A stretch of DNA of 64,000 nucleotides. Origin: JAJXWB01 sp046349215. GTDB lineage: Bacteria > Pseudomonadota > Alphaproteobacteria > Rhizobiales > Beijerinckiaceae. Shown piece by piece: positions 27,252 through 35,023 of this stretch. The notes beneath the pieces were generated by a model. It searched no databases. It saw nothing but the letters and a program-made list of their open reading frames with translations, and had not been told where the DNA came from. Position numbers and translations under genes: made by a program. The stretch is taken from NCBI GenBank assembly GCA_046349215.1, contig JAXMCV010000002.1:930001-994000 (forward strand), in the 5' to 3' direction. How positions within the stretch are numbered: position 1 is the stretch's first letter; the number at the start of each line of letters is the position of its first letter.

Positions 27252-27635
27252 ATGTTCTCGCATGTCATGATCGGCACCAACGATCTCGAGAGGGCCAAGA
27301 AATTCTACGACGCGACGCTCGGCGCGCTCGGCGTTCCGCCGGCTGCGGTCGACGGACATCGCATATTCTATCGCACCAAGACCGGCGTCTTCTCCGTATC
27401 CAAGCCGATCGACGGCAAGCCGGCGACCCACGCCAACGGCGGCACGGTGGGCTTTGCCGCGGAATCGCCCGAGGCGGCCGACAAGTGGCATGCGATCGGC
27501 ATCGCCAACGGCGGCAAGACCTGCGAGGACCCGCCGGGCGTGCGCCAGGGCGCAGCCGGCAAGCTCTATCTCGCCTACCTGCGCGATCCGGACGGCAACA
27601 AGATCTGCGCCCTGCACCGTATGCCCAAGGATTGA
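27252..27635 (+). CDS. VOC family (glyoxalase/bleomycin-resistance-like) protein
   Basis: A 127-residue single-domain vicinal-oxygen-chelate protein. It starts with the family pattern FSHVMIGTNDLERAKKFYDA and ends with YLAYLRDPDGNKICALHR, where the conserved DPDGN is visible. Family members are glyoxalases, dioxygenases or binding proteins; the metal ligands here (His4 and the acidic residue in the C-terminal strand) suggest a lyase-like fold, but the substrate is unknown. GGAGGA ribosome site. It converges on the MFS gene through a shared hairpin. Confidence 0.85.
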   Translation: MFSHVMIGTNDLERAKKFYDATLGALGVPPAAVDGHRIFYRTKTGVFSVSKPIDGKPATHANGGTVGFAAESPEAADKWHAIGIANGGKTCEDPPGVRQGAAGKLYLAYLRDPDGNKICALHRMPKD

Positions 27636-27641
27636 CGGCGC

Positions 27642-27670
27642 AGTGAGCGGGCCCGCGCGGCCCGCTCACA
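27642..27670. terminator. Bidirectional hairpin between VOC and MFS genes
   Basis: GTGAGCGGGC (27643-27652) pairs with GCCCGCTCAC (27660-27669), ten perfect pairs around a seven-base loop. It overlaps the last codon of the MFS gene and starts eight bases after the VOC stop, so it can serve both strands. Confidence 0.7.
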
Positions 27671-28856
27671 TGTCCTTGCGCGGGTCCAGCGCGGCGATTG
27701 CGACCAGCGCAAGACCAGCCGCCGCTATCGCGGCCATCGCCAGATAGGCTTGCGGGCCGAAGGCGTTCCAAAGAAAGCCGCAACTGATCGCCGTCGCCGC
27801 ATAGACGAGCGCATTGACGCCGGAAATCCAGCCTTGCGCCTGCGCCCGGCGCGTTTCGCCGACCAGTCGCGTGAGCGCGAAGACCGCGCCCAGATGCGTG
27901 GACGCGAATGTCGTCGCATGCATCGCCTGCACGACGAAAAGCAGCGGCGTCGGCAAGGCGAATGACATGGCGATCCATCGCAGTATGGCGCTCGCGCCGC
28001 CGAGCATCAGGAACACATAGGCCGCTCCCGCGCCGCCAAATCTGCGTCCCGCGACGACGAAGAAGATGATTTCGGTGGCGACGCCGATCGCCCACAGAAA
28101 TCCGATCATCACGTCGCTGTAGCCGGCCCCGCGAAAGGCGATGGAGCCGAACGTATAGACCATCGCATGGCTCGACTGGATGAGCGCCGCCCCGAGCACG
28201 ACGAGCGCGACCAGGCCCGGCCGCGCGATCTTCTCCGGCGCGACGCGTTGCGCTGGGCCGCCCGTCGCGGCCGTGCGCGGCGACAGGACGACGATGCCGA
28301 GGGTCACGAGCGCCATGCTGGATGCGATGACGAAGATTATGTCCTGCTGCGCGAAAGGCGCGACCAGCCAGCCGCCGATTGTCATCAGCACCAGCACACC
28401 GACCGACCCGAAACCGCGGATCGCGCCATAGTCGAGGGCGCGCTCGTTGGCGACGACCCGCCGGCGCGCTTCCCGCAACGTCATGGAATCGCCGAGCGCG
28501 ATCATCGGCCCCTGCGCGAATGTGGCGGCGACGATGCAGGCGAAGACCCACCAGAAGGAATGATGCAGGCCGGCGAAGGCGAAGCCCGCCATGCCGCCGA
28601 GCGCGCAGAGCGCCAGCAGCAAGGGCGCGTTGCCGCGACGGTCGGCGACCGGCGGCACGAGCAGGTTGGAGACGAAGCGGGCGAGCGGCGTCGCGCCCTG
28701 CAGGATGGCGATGGCTTCCGCCCCGAAGCCGATGCCGGCGTACCACAAAGACAGGAACGGCAATTGCAGCCCGACCGGCGCGAACACCAGCAGGTTCAGC
28801 GCGGCGAGGCGCCAGGCCGAAACTGCGTTCGGCGAAACGGCGGCGGGCTTGTTCAA
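27666..28856 (-). CDS. Major facilitator superfamily transporter
   Basis: A 396-residue permease with about twelve hydrophobic helices. It starts AWRLAALNLLVFAPVGLQLPFLSLWYAGIG and has the loop GATPLARFVSNLLVPPVADR after helix two, as in the 3-phenylpropionate-type (HcaT/LacY-like) MFS subgroup. Substrate unknown. No transcription partner is obvious: upstream lies a 180-base gap with a palindrome, downstream the shared hairpin. Confidence 0.85.
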   Translation of the reverse strand: MNKPAAVSPNAVSAWRLAALNLLVFAPVGLQLPFLSLWYAGIGFGAEAIAILQGATPLARFVSNLLVPPVADRRGNAPLLLALCALGGMAGFAFAGLHHSFWWVFACIVAATFAQGPMIALGDSMTLREARRRVVANERALDYGAIRGFGSVGVLVLMTIGGWLVAPFAQQDIIFVIASSMALVTLGIVVLSPRTAATGGPAQRVAPEKIARPGLVALVVLGAALIQSSHAMVYTFGSIAFRGAGYSDVMIGFLWAIGVATEIIFFVVAGRRFGGAGAAYVFLMLGGASAILRWIAMSFALPTPLLFVVQAMHATTFASTHLGAVFALTRLVGETRRAQAQGWISGVNALVYAATAISCGFLWNAFGPQAYLAMAAIAAAGLALVAIAALDPRKDM

Positions 28857-28971
28857 GGATTCGGGGTCCGGCTGCTGCGAGCCTTATGCCGGATCGGCGC
28901 AGGGGCCGGCAAATGCGATCCGGCGGCGCTCTGTTGCGACGGCAATGGGCGGGGATCTGTCGTCGCGCCAT

Positions 28972-28996
28972 CCCTTCTCCCGCAAGCGGGAGAGGG
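28972..28996. repeat. Short intergenic palindrome with CTCCCGC/GCGGGAG core
   Basis: TCTCCCGC (28976-28983) pairs with GCGGGAGA (28986-28993) around AA, plus further CCC/GGG pairs outside. It sits in the 183-base gap between the MFS and XRE-cupin genes, next to a (GATC)4 run at 29011-29026. The core resembles the larger palindromic elements at 32768 and 37663. Confidence 0.55.
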
Positions 28997-29039
28997 AAGA
29001 GTGCGCCTTCGATCGATCGATCGATCGCCGCCTCGCCCG

Positions 29040-29657
29040 CTATTCCATCACCGCGGCCTTGAGGATGCACACCATGGTCGCGTGCGCGGGCCTGGCCGAG
29101 CGGTTGCGGATCACGTGCGGACAGTCGCAGCGATAGCGCAAGGTCTCGCCGGCCTTCGCCGTCTCGATGGCGCCGGCGACTTCCACTTCCAGTTCGCCGT
29201 CGAGCACGGAGAGACATTCTACGGAGCCGCGTTGATGGGCGTCGGATTCCAGCACGCCGCCGGGGTCGGCGGAAAAGTCGTACCATTGCAGCCATTCGAC
29301 CGTCTTGATCCAGCCGGTTATGGCGAGCCGGCACTTGCCGTCTTCCGAGAGCAGGATCGGCGTATCGCCGCGCGAGGACTTTTCGATGAAAGGTTCGTCC
29401 TGCGCGCCCTGCAGCACGCGCTCGATCGACACGTCCAGCGCCTGGGCCAGACGCCAGATGGTGGAAAGAGTCGGATTTGTCTCGTTGCGTTCGATCTGGC
29501 TGATGATCGACTTGGCGACGCCGGACTGTTCGGAGAGGTCGGACAGCGACAGGTTGTAGGCCTTGCGCAGGCGCTGGACCGTGCGGCCGAGCTGGCCCGC
29601 CACGACGAGCGCGCCCGCTTCCAGCGCTTTCTGCTTGTCCTTGCCTTCGACGCCCAT
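29040..29657 (-). CDS. XRE-family transcriptional regulator with C-terminal cupin
   Basis: A 205-residue regulator from ATG 29657. Residues 20-75 form an XRE helix-turn-helix (SLSDLSEQSGVAKSIISQIE, then NPTLSTIWRLAQALDVSI). Residues 115-200 form a cupin barrel (DGELEVEVAGAIETAKAGE, then CDCPHVIRNRS). Such proteins typically bind small ligands in the cupin and regulate amino-acid or polyamine metabolism and export. The upstream start at 29687 is possible but has a poorer ribosome site. The adjacent DMT exporter on the same strand is a candidate target. Confidence 0.88.
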   Translation of the reverse strand: MGVEGKDKQKALEAGALVVAGQLGRTVQRLRKAYNLSLSDLSEQSGVAKSIISQIERNETNPTLSTIWRLAQALDVSIERVLQGAQDEPFIEKSSRGDTPILLSEDGKCRLAITGWIKTVEWLQWYDFSADPGGVLESDAHQRGSVECLSVLDGELEVEVAGAIETAKAGETLRYRCDCPHVIRNRSARPAHATMVCILKAAVME

Positions 29658-29737
29658 GATCCCCGGTCCAATGTGGCCGTTCGGCATAATAGCCGAAATC
29701 GTTTGGAATGGCGAACGAAATTGTCCGGTTTGCCGGA

Positions 29738-30679
29738 TCAGGCGGTCCTGTCGGCCTGCAAGCGGGCGATCTTCGCCAGTCGCCGCTCGCGCCAGAGGAC
29801 GAACAGGCCGGCGCCGATGACGATGATCGAACCGCCCAGGATCGTCGGAGTCGGCTTTTCGCCGAACAGGAACCAGCCGAGGCCCATCGCAAAGACGATG
29901 GACGTGTATTCGAAGGGAGCGATGACCGAGGCGTCGGCGTAGCGCACGCAATCGGTCATCAGGATCTGTCCGACGCCGCCGACGAGGCCGACGCCGACGA
30001 GAAGCGCGAGATCGTAGAAACCCGGCGTCGTCCATTTCTGCGCGGCGAAAAAGGCGCCGAGCGGCGCGCTTTCCGGCCAGACGAAGCCGATCGTCATCAG
30101 GAGGAAACCGAAGAAGCTGGTGAGCACCGAAAAATAGAAGACGATGGCGCCGGTCGTTTCGGTTTGCGCCAGCCGCCGCGTCTGGATGACCGCATACGAG
30201 GCGAAGGCCGCAGACGACAGCGCCGCCAGCGCGCCGACGCGCGAGCCCGCGCCTTCGCCCAGATGCTCGCTGACCATGACCAGCACGCCGGCGAAGCCGA
30301 CGGCGACCGCGCTCCAGCGGTAGAGGCGCACGGTCTCGCCGAGCACGATGGCCGCCAGCGCCACGACCAGCAGCGGCGAGAGATAGCCGATGGCGATGAC
30401 GTCGGGCAGCGGCAGCAGCGCGACCGCGAGAAAATACGAGAACATGCCGCCGGTGCCGCCGGTGCCGCGCGCGAGATGGCCGAGCGGGCGCCTGGTGTGG
30501 ATGGCGCGCGGAAAATCGCCGCGCGCGCGCAGCCACACGACGAGCACGGCGAGCGCGAACAGGGACCGGAAGAATACGATCTGGCCGATCGAATAGCCGC
30601 CGTTCGTCAGTTTCGCGAAACTCGCCATGATCGCAAAGGCGAAGGCGGCGGCGATCCGCATCACGACGCCTTTCAGCAT
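29738..30679 (-). CDS. DMT (EamA) family transporter
   Basis: A 313-residue protein with ten hydrophobic helices in two EamA halves; each half has the family feature of a small-residue-rich loop, for example AIGYLSPLLVVALAAIVLGE and VIAPFEYTSIVFAMGLGWFLFGE. EamA proteins export amino acids, metabolites or nucleotides; the substrate is unknown. It lies 80 bases upstream of the XRE-cupin regulator on the same strand and 33 bases after the dehydrogenase gene, so the three may be one transcript. Confidence 0.88.
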   Translation of the reverse strand: MLKGVVMRIAAAFAFAIMASFAKLTNGGYSIGQIVFFRSLFALAVLVVWLRARGDFPRAIHTRRPLGHLARGTGGTGGMFSYFLAVALLPLPDVIAIGYLSPLLVVALAAIVLGETVRLYRWSAVAVGFAGVLVMVSEHLGEGAGSRVGALAALSSAAFASYAVIQTRRLAQTETTGAIVFYFSVLTSFFGFLLMTIGFVWPESAPLGAFFAAQKWTTPGFYDLALLVGVGLVGGVGQILMTDCVRYADASVIAPFEYTSIVFAMGLGWFLFGEKPTPTILGGSIIVIGAGLFVLWRERRLAKIARLQADRTA

Positions 30680-30712
30680 CGCGTCATTCCTTTCGGCCGC
30701 GCCGGCGCATCG

Positions 30713-31492
30713 TCAGATCACGGTGTTGAAGGCGCCGCCGTCGATCAGGAAGGACTGGCCGGTGATGTAGCCGGCATGCGAACTGGCGAGGAAGGCGCAG
30801 AGTTTGCCGAATTCATCCGCCGTGCCGAAGCGTTTGGCCGGAATGCCCGCCTCGCGCTGCTTGCGGAACTCCTCGGGCGTGACGCCCTTCATCGCCGCCA
30901 TGCGGCCTGTGGCGGAGGCGATGCGATCGGTGTCGAACACGCCCGGAAGGATGTGGTTGATCGTGACGTTGCGGTCGACGAACTGACGGGCCGCCGCCGC
31001 CAGGAAGGCGGTGAGGCCGGCGCGCGCGCCCGACGACAGGTCGAGACCGGTGAGCGAGGTGCGCACGGAGGCGGAGGTGATGTCGATGATGCGGCCGAAG
31101 CCGCGCTCGGCCATGCCGTCGATGACGGATTGCACGAGGATGATCGGCGTCATCATGTTGGCGTCGAGGCCGGCGATCATCTCGTCGCGGGTGATCTGGC
31201 GGAAATCCTTCGGCGGCGGCCCGCCGTTGTTGTTGACGAGAATGTCGGGCGCCGGGCAGGCGGCCAGCAGCGCCTTGCGGCCGGCTTCCGTGCCGACGTC
31301 GCAGGCGATCGCCTTGATCTTCGCGCCGGTCGCCGCGGCGATTTCCTTCGCGGCCGCTTCCAGCACCTCCGCGTTGCGGCCGTTCATCACGACCTCGCAG
31401 CCGGCTTCCGCGAGCGCGCGCGCGCAACCCTTGCCGAGCCCCTTCGACGACGCGCAGACGATGGCCTTGCGGCCGGCTATTCCGAGATCCAT
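30713..31492 (-). CDS. Short-chain dehydrogenase/reductase
   Basis: A 259-residue SDR starting at ATG 31492 behind a GGAAGGA ribosome site. The cofactor loop is CASSKGLGKGCA, the NNNGGP motif stands in for NNAG, and the C-terminal YITGQSFLIDGGAF is typical. The usual catalytic tetrad seems altered: the Ser motif is ITSASV, but the expected YxxxK becomes SSGARAGL, so Tyr and Lys are absent. The same substitution is known in 3-oxoacyl-ACP-reductase-like SDR proteins of this subgroup, so function may be non-classical. Probably first gene of the unit with DMT transporter and XRE regulator. Confidence 0.85.
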   Translation of the reverse strand: MDLGIAGRKAIVCASSKGLGKGCARALAEAGCEVVMNGRNAEVLEAAAKEIAAATGAKIKAIACDVGTEAGRKALLAACPAPDILVNNNGGPPPKDFRQITRDEMIAGLDANMMTPIILVQSVIDGMAERGFGRIIDITSASVRTSLTGLDLSSGARAGLTAFLAAAARQFVDRNVTINHILPGVFDTDRIASATGRMAAMKGVTPEEFRKQREAGIPAKRFGTADEFGKLCAFLASSHAGYITGQSFLIDGGAFNTVI

Positions 31493-31639
31493 GTCGTTTC
31501 CTTCCCCGGCCATCGCGGCCCGATCGTGTGGCGGCAGATTAGGCGGGCGGCGGAGGCGTGGACAAGGCCGCGCGCCGCCGGGCAGACCCGCGCTGCGGAG
31601 GTGTGGTGTCGAGGCGACTTTAAAGTCGCGCTACCTTGT

Positions 31640-31816
31640 AACTTGTCGCTTGCCGACACTGGCATAATCGCCGGCGCGGTGGCGGTCGGAAGACTGGGCC
31701 TACCTAGGGTTTGCGAGCCCGTCGGGGAGCGAGGGTCTCCGTCCGCCGTTCCATCGAACCCGAACAGTCGCTTGGGCCGCTCGAAGCGAAGCCCGGTTGC
31801 GCAAGGATGGGATCGG
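31640..31816 (+). ncRNA. Candidate IS110 bridge RNA region
   Basis: In IS110-subgroup elements a structured bridge RNA of roughly 180 bases is made from the non-coding left end, upstream of the transposase, with one loop pairing with donor DNA and one with target DNA. This stretch has the right place and length and contains nested complementary blocks, for example GGGCCTACC.. to GGTTTGCGAGCCC and GGTCTCCGTC.. to CGAGGGTCTCC. No folding could be run and no promoter is certain. Confidence 0.45.
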
Positions 31817-32752
31817 ATGGACGCTCACTACATCGGCATCGACGTGTCGAAGGATCGGCTGGATGTGCATGCGCATCCTTCCGGCGAAGCCTTTGCGGTC
31901 GCCCGCAACGGCGAAGGCCTCGCGCAGCTCGTCGTTCGGTTGCAGGCGATCGCGCCAGCGCTGATCGCCGTCGAGGCGACCGGCGGCTTCGAGACGGTCG
32001 TGGCGGCGAGCCTGGCGAGCGCAGCCCTGCCGGTCGTCGTCGTCAATCCGGCGCAGGTCCGCCACTACGCGCAGGCGCTCGGCAAGCGCGCCAAGACCGA
32101 TCCGATCGACGCCGCGGTCATCGCCCGCTTCGTCGAGGCGACGCAGCCCGAGGTGCGCGTCCTGCCGGACGAGGCTACGCAGCTTCTCGCCGATCTCGTC
32201 GCCCGCCGGCGGCAGATCGTCGAGATGATGGCCGCCGAGGGCCAGCGCGAGCGGCGCGCCGCCAAACGCCTGCAAAAAAGCATCGCCCGGCTGCGCAAGG
32301 CGCTCGAGAAGGAACTCGCCGAACTCGACGCCGAGATCGACGATCAGGTGCGCGGCTCGCCGGTCTGGGCCGAGAAGGAAGACCTGCTCGCCTCCGTCCC
32401 CGGCGTCGGATCGATCATCGCCCGCACGCTGATCGCCGAAATGCCGGAACTCGGAACGCTCGACCGCCGTCAGATCGCAGCGCTCGCGGGGCTAGCGCCG
32501 TGGACGCGACAGTCCGGCCAGTGGAAGGGCAAGAGCTTCATCGGCGGCGGTCGCAAGACCGTGCGCAGCCTGCTGTTTGTCGGCGCCATGGTCGCCGCGC
32601 GACACAACCCGGCCCTCAAGAGATTCCGCGACAAGCTGGTGGCGGCAGGAAAATCCAAACGGCTCGCCCTCGTCGCCGTCGCCCGAAAGCTGCTGACGAT
32701 CCTCAACGCAATCCTGCGGGACAGAAAGCCATGGCGCGCCGAAATCGCTTGA
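31817..32752 (+). CDS. IS110-family transposase (DEDD plus serine-containing domain)
   Basis: A 311-residue recombinase. The RuvC-like DEDD domain shows the first Asp in YIGIDVSKDRL, the Glu in VEATGG and the later Asp pair in KTDPIDAAVIARF. The C-terminal Transposase_20 region runs from SVPGVGSIIARTLIAEMPEL to the serine motif WTRQSGQWKGKSFIGGGRK, whose Ser is the nucleophile in the family. All motifs are intact and no frameshift is seen, so it can be active. It begins at ATG 31817. Confidence 0.92.
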   Translation: MDAHYIGIDVSKDRLDVHAHPSGEAFAVARNGEGLAQLVVRLQAIAPALIAVEATGGFETVVAASLASAALPVVVVNPAQVRHYAQALGKRAKTDPIDAAVIARFVEATQPEVRVLPDEATQLLADLVARRRQIVEMMAAEGQRERRAAKRLQKSIARLRKALEKELAELDAEIDDQVRGSPVWAEKEDLLASVPGVGSIIARTLIAEMPELGTLDRRQIAALAGLAPWTRQSGQWKGKSFIGGGRKTVRSLLFVGAMVAARHNPALKRFRDKLVAAGKSKRLALVAVARKLLTILNAILRDRKPWRAEIA

Positions 32753-32767
32753 TCGCCAAGACAGTCG

Positions 32768-32909
32768 CTCCCCGCTTGCGGGGAGGTCGACATTCGCGAC
32801 AGCGAATGGCGGGCGGAGTTCGCGGGGCATTGTCCGAAACGTCTCCGTCTCTTCGGCGCCGAGCCCCACCCGTCGCCTGCGGCGACACCCTCCCCGCCAG
32901 CGGGGAGGG
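32768..32909. repeat. Palindromic intergenic element, copy A
   Basis: A 142-base element bracketed by two hairpins: CTCCCCGC-TT-GCGGGGAG at 32768-32785 and CCCTCCCCGC-CA-GCGGGGAGGG at 32888-32909. Inside are two more stems, CATTCGC-GACA-GCGAATG (32791-32808) and GTCGCC-TGC-GGCGAC (32872-32886). It lies between the transposase and the next gene. A related copy is at 37663. It has the look of a non-autonomous mobile palindrome. Confidence 0.75.
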
Positions 32910-32918
32910 AATCCGCGC

Positions 32919-33623
32919 TCAGCAGAACAGCGCGATCTTTTCCATCAACGGCAGGGCGTCGAGGCGCGTGGAGGCGATTTCGCGCGTCGCAGGCGCAGGT
33001 TCGGCGTGCGGCCTTTGCGCGTCTGGAGCGCCCTGAGGCCGCCAGGGCGGCGGCATCTGCAGCGGCGGAGGGGCAGGGGCGGCCCTGTCGAATGCGCCGG
33101 AGCCGAGCGAAATCGTTTCGGCGTTCGATGCGTCCGGCGCGCGGCTTTCCGTAGGGCCGGCCGTGGCGGCGGCCGCAGGCGGCGCCTCGATCAGCCTTTG
33201 CGCCGGCGGCGCCGTCTGCTCGCGTCCGGTCTCGATCTCGACGCGCAATGTGCGGATGATCCTGATCTGCTTTTCCAGTTCGACGCAGAACTGATCGCCG
33301 ACGCCGCGCTCGCGCATCGTCCAGACGATATCGCTCAGCTTTTCGGCTACGGCGGCGGCGGTCTCGTTGGTTGGCGCCGGCGCGGGGGGCGCCGGGGGCG
33401 CGACGGGAACGATTCCGGCCAGCTGCGGCTGCAGCGTTTCGATCGCCTGTTCGAGCCGGTCGACCGCATCCGCCATGCGCTGCGTCTCGGCGGCGCGCTG
33501 GCGGCGCGCGTATTCGAGCAGGAACCAGCGGCCGCGCGCCGTCTCCATGACGGCGTCCTCGATTGCCGCATAATCCTGCGGCGTGATGCCCGGCGGCGGG
33601 TTGATGAGGGTCAGGTCGTTCAT
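32919..33623 (-). CDS. Conserved hypothetical protein, Pro/Ala-rich
   Basis: Unrecognised 234-residue soluble protein from ATG 33623 (an upstream ATG at 33668 is possible). A helical N-terminal half (ITPQDYAAIEDAVMETARGR, WFLLEYARRQRAAE) contains a coiled coil, the centre is Pro/Ala-rich, a second helical block follows (VAEKLSDIVWTMRERGV), then another Pro-rich linker and a short conserved-looking tail LPLMEKIALFC. The two-block layout with flexible linkers suggests a scaffold or regulator. The palindromic element abuts its 3' end. Confidence 0.65.
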   Translation of the reverse strand: MNDLTLINPPPGITPQDYAAIEDAVMETARGRWFLLEYARRQRAAETQRMADAVDRLEQAIETLQPQLAGIVPVAPPAPPAPAPTNETAAAVAEKLSDIVWTMRERGVGDQFCVELEKQIRIIRTLRVEIETGREQTAPPAQRLIEAPPAAAATAGPTESRAPDASNAETISLGSGAFDRAAPAPPPLQMPPPWRPQGAPDAQRPHAEPAPATREIASTRLDALPLMEKIALFC

Positions 33624-33693
33624 GCCGAACGTTTCGGGCCGAATCAGGGACGGCCCAGTCTCGGGCAAATGGCGGCCGATGCAAACGCCGCGG

Positions 33694-34884
33694 TCAGGCC
33701 GCCATGTCGCGGGCTTCGGCGGTGTGGGCGCGGGTGCGGTTGCGGCCGCCGCGCTTGGCGACGTACAGCGCCTCGTCGGCGGCCTCCGCCAGCGCCTCGA
33801 GCGAGCAGGTGGCGATGCGTCCTGCCGCCACGCCGAAGGAGGCGGTGACGATGCCGCCCGGGCCGCCCTCGTGCGGGATCCCGAGCCCTTCGATGGTCAT
33901 GCGGATGCGCTCGGCGACGCCGATCGCCGTCTCGAGCTCGACGCCCGGCAGAAGCGCCAGGAATTCCTCGCCGCCGGTGCGGAAGGCAAGGTCGGAGATG
34001 AGACGCAATTCGGCGCTGGCGCAGGCGGCGATGCGCTTGAGGCAGGCGTCGCCGCGCCCGTGGCCATAGCGATCGTTGAACGCCTTGAAATGATCGACGT
34101 CGAAGACGATCGCCGCGATCGAACGTTCGTCGCGCGCGCCGGCGCGCCAGAGATCCGCGGCCTGCTTGTGCAGGAAGCGCCTGTTGCCCAGCCCGGTCAG
34201 CGGATCGTGGTTGGCGTCGTCGTCGCTTTCGGCGGCGCGTAGTCGCTCGCGCAAGGCCATCAGGTAGTGCCAGCGCTGTTCGCGGGCGATCAGCTTGTTG
34301 GAATTGAGCGTGACCGTGACGCAAACGACGTAGATCATGGCGTGCGTCACGGTGATCTCGATCGGCAGCGTCCCTTTGTAGAGAAGCGCGGCGAGCAGAA
34401 GCGCGAAGACGAGCGCGGCGCAGATCCGCGCGTAGCGCAGTCGAACACGCTGCACGGCGCTGAGCGACACCACCGCGCTGGTGACGAAATAGAGATAGTG
34501 CGAGGCGAATGGCGAATTGGTCGCGCAGAAGACGATCAGGACCTGCAGGACGATCGCCAGCGGGATCGACGCCGCCAGCACTTCGCGCTCGCGCGGCGCG
34601 ACGCCCGGCCGGATGAGAAAGGCGACGAGCAGCATGTACGGCGTGACGACCAGAAAGTGCAGGATGGCGGACAGGCCGAGCACGTCGGGCGTCAGGAATG
34701 CGTCGCCGAACAGGAAGAAAGTGTAGACGGGGATCGCCCGCAGCGTGCTGGTGCGCAGGAAACGGGCGCGCCGCTGGCCGAGGTCGCGTTCGACCTGCAG
34801 TTCCAGCCTAGGCGAGGCGGAGGGGTCGAACGAACGTGTGGCGATGAGCCGTTCGACATCCTGAAGGCTGATGGCTTCGCCCAT
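33694..34884 (-). CDS. Membrane-bound diguanylate cyclase (GGDEF)
   Basis: A 396-residue protein from ATG 34884. Residues 50-200 hold about six hydrophobic helices, a membrane sensor domain of no named type. The C-terminal GGDEF domain (about 215-385) starts HDPLTGLGNRR and has the intact active site RTGGEEFLALL, with DVDHFKAFNDRYGH for metal and nucleotide. The inhibitory RxxD site five residues before GGEEF is absent (sequence LRLISDLAFR), so product inhibition through that site is not expected. It makes cyclic di-GMP at the inner membrane. Confidence 0.9.
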   Translation of the reverse strand: MGEAISLQDVERLIATRSFDPSASPRLELQVERDLGQRRARFLRTSTLRAIPVYTFFLFGDAFLTPDVLGLSAILHFLVVTPYMLLVAFLIRPGVAPREREVLAASIPLAIVLQVLIVFCATNSPFASHYLYFVTSAVVSLSAVQRVRLRYARICAALVFALLLAALLYKGTLPIEITVTHAMIYVVCVTVTLNSNKLIAREQRWHYLMALRERLRAAESDDDANHDPLTGLGNRRFLHKQAADLWRAGARDERSIAAIVFDVDHFKAFNDRYGHGRGDACLKRIAACASAELRLISDLAFRTGGEEFLALLPGVELETAIGVAERIRMTIEGLGIPHEGGPGGIVTASFGVAAGRIATCSLEALAEAADEALYVAKRGGRNRTRAHTAEARDMAA

Positions 34885-35023
34885 GCGCCGTCCCGAAATG
34901 GACGGCGAACCGTCCGCGACTGCGGCAATGAAACGCCGCATCGGGATTAACTACGGCCAAGATGTTAACTGGCGACCACGAATTGCCGACAAGTTTAGGA
35001 AACGCCGATTTCTTCGCCGCCGT

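Larger units (their letters stand above)
31614..32760 (+). mobile_element. IS110-family insertion sequence, copy 1 (ends approximate)
   Basis: About 1.1 kb, containing one transposase gene preceded by about 190 non-coding bases. IS110 elements lack long terminal inverted repeats, so the ends are estimated. The left boundary may lie near the perfect palindrome GCGACTTTAAAGTCGC at 31614-31629 or just after it; the right boundary lies within a few bases of 32752-32765, before the palindromic repeat. Long left and short right non-coding ends fit the IS110 subgroup. No target duplication is visible. Confidence 0.7.

Noticed and set aside
29011..29026. (GATC)4 run as a microsatellite or methylation cluster
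   Set aside because: Only four units in a small gap; no evidence of variability or function.
27265..29892. An 875-residue minus-strand frame spanning the VOC, MFS and XRE regions
   Set aside because: It is an out-of-frame shadow crossing three recognised genes, with Arg-rich composition and no domain.
28167..32752. Long plus-strand frames opposite the XRE, DMT and dehydrogenase genes and running into the IS110 transposase
   Set aside because: Only the part from ATG 31817 has family motifs. The rest is antisense to well-supported minus-strand genes.
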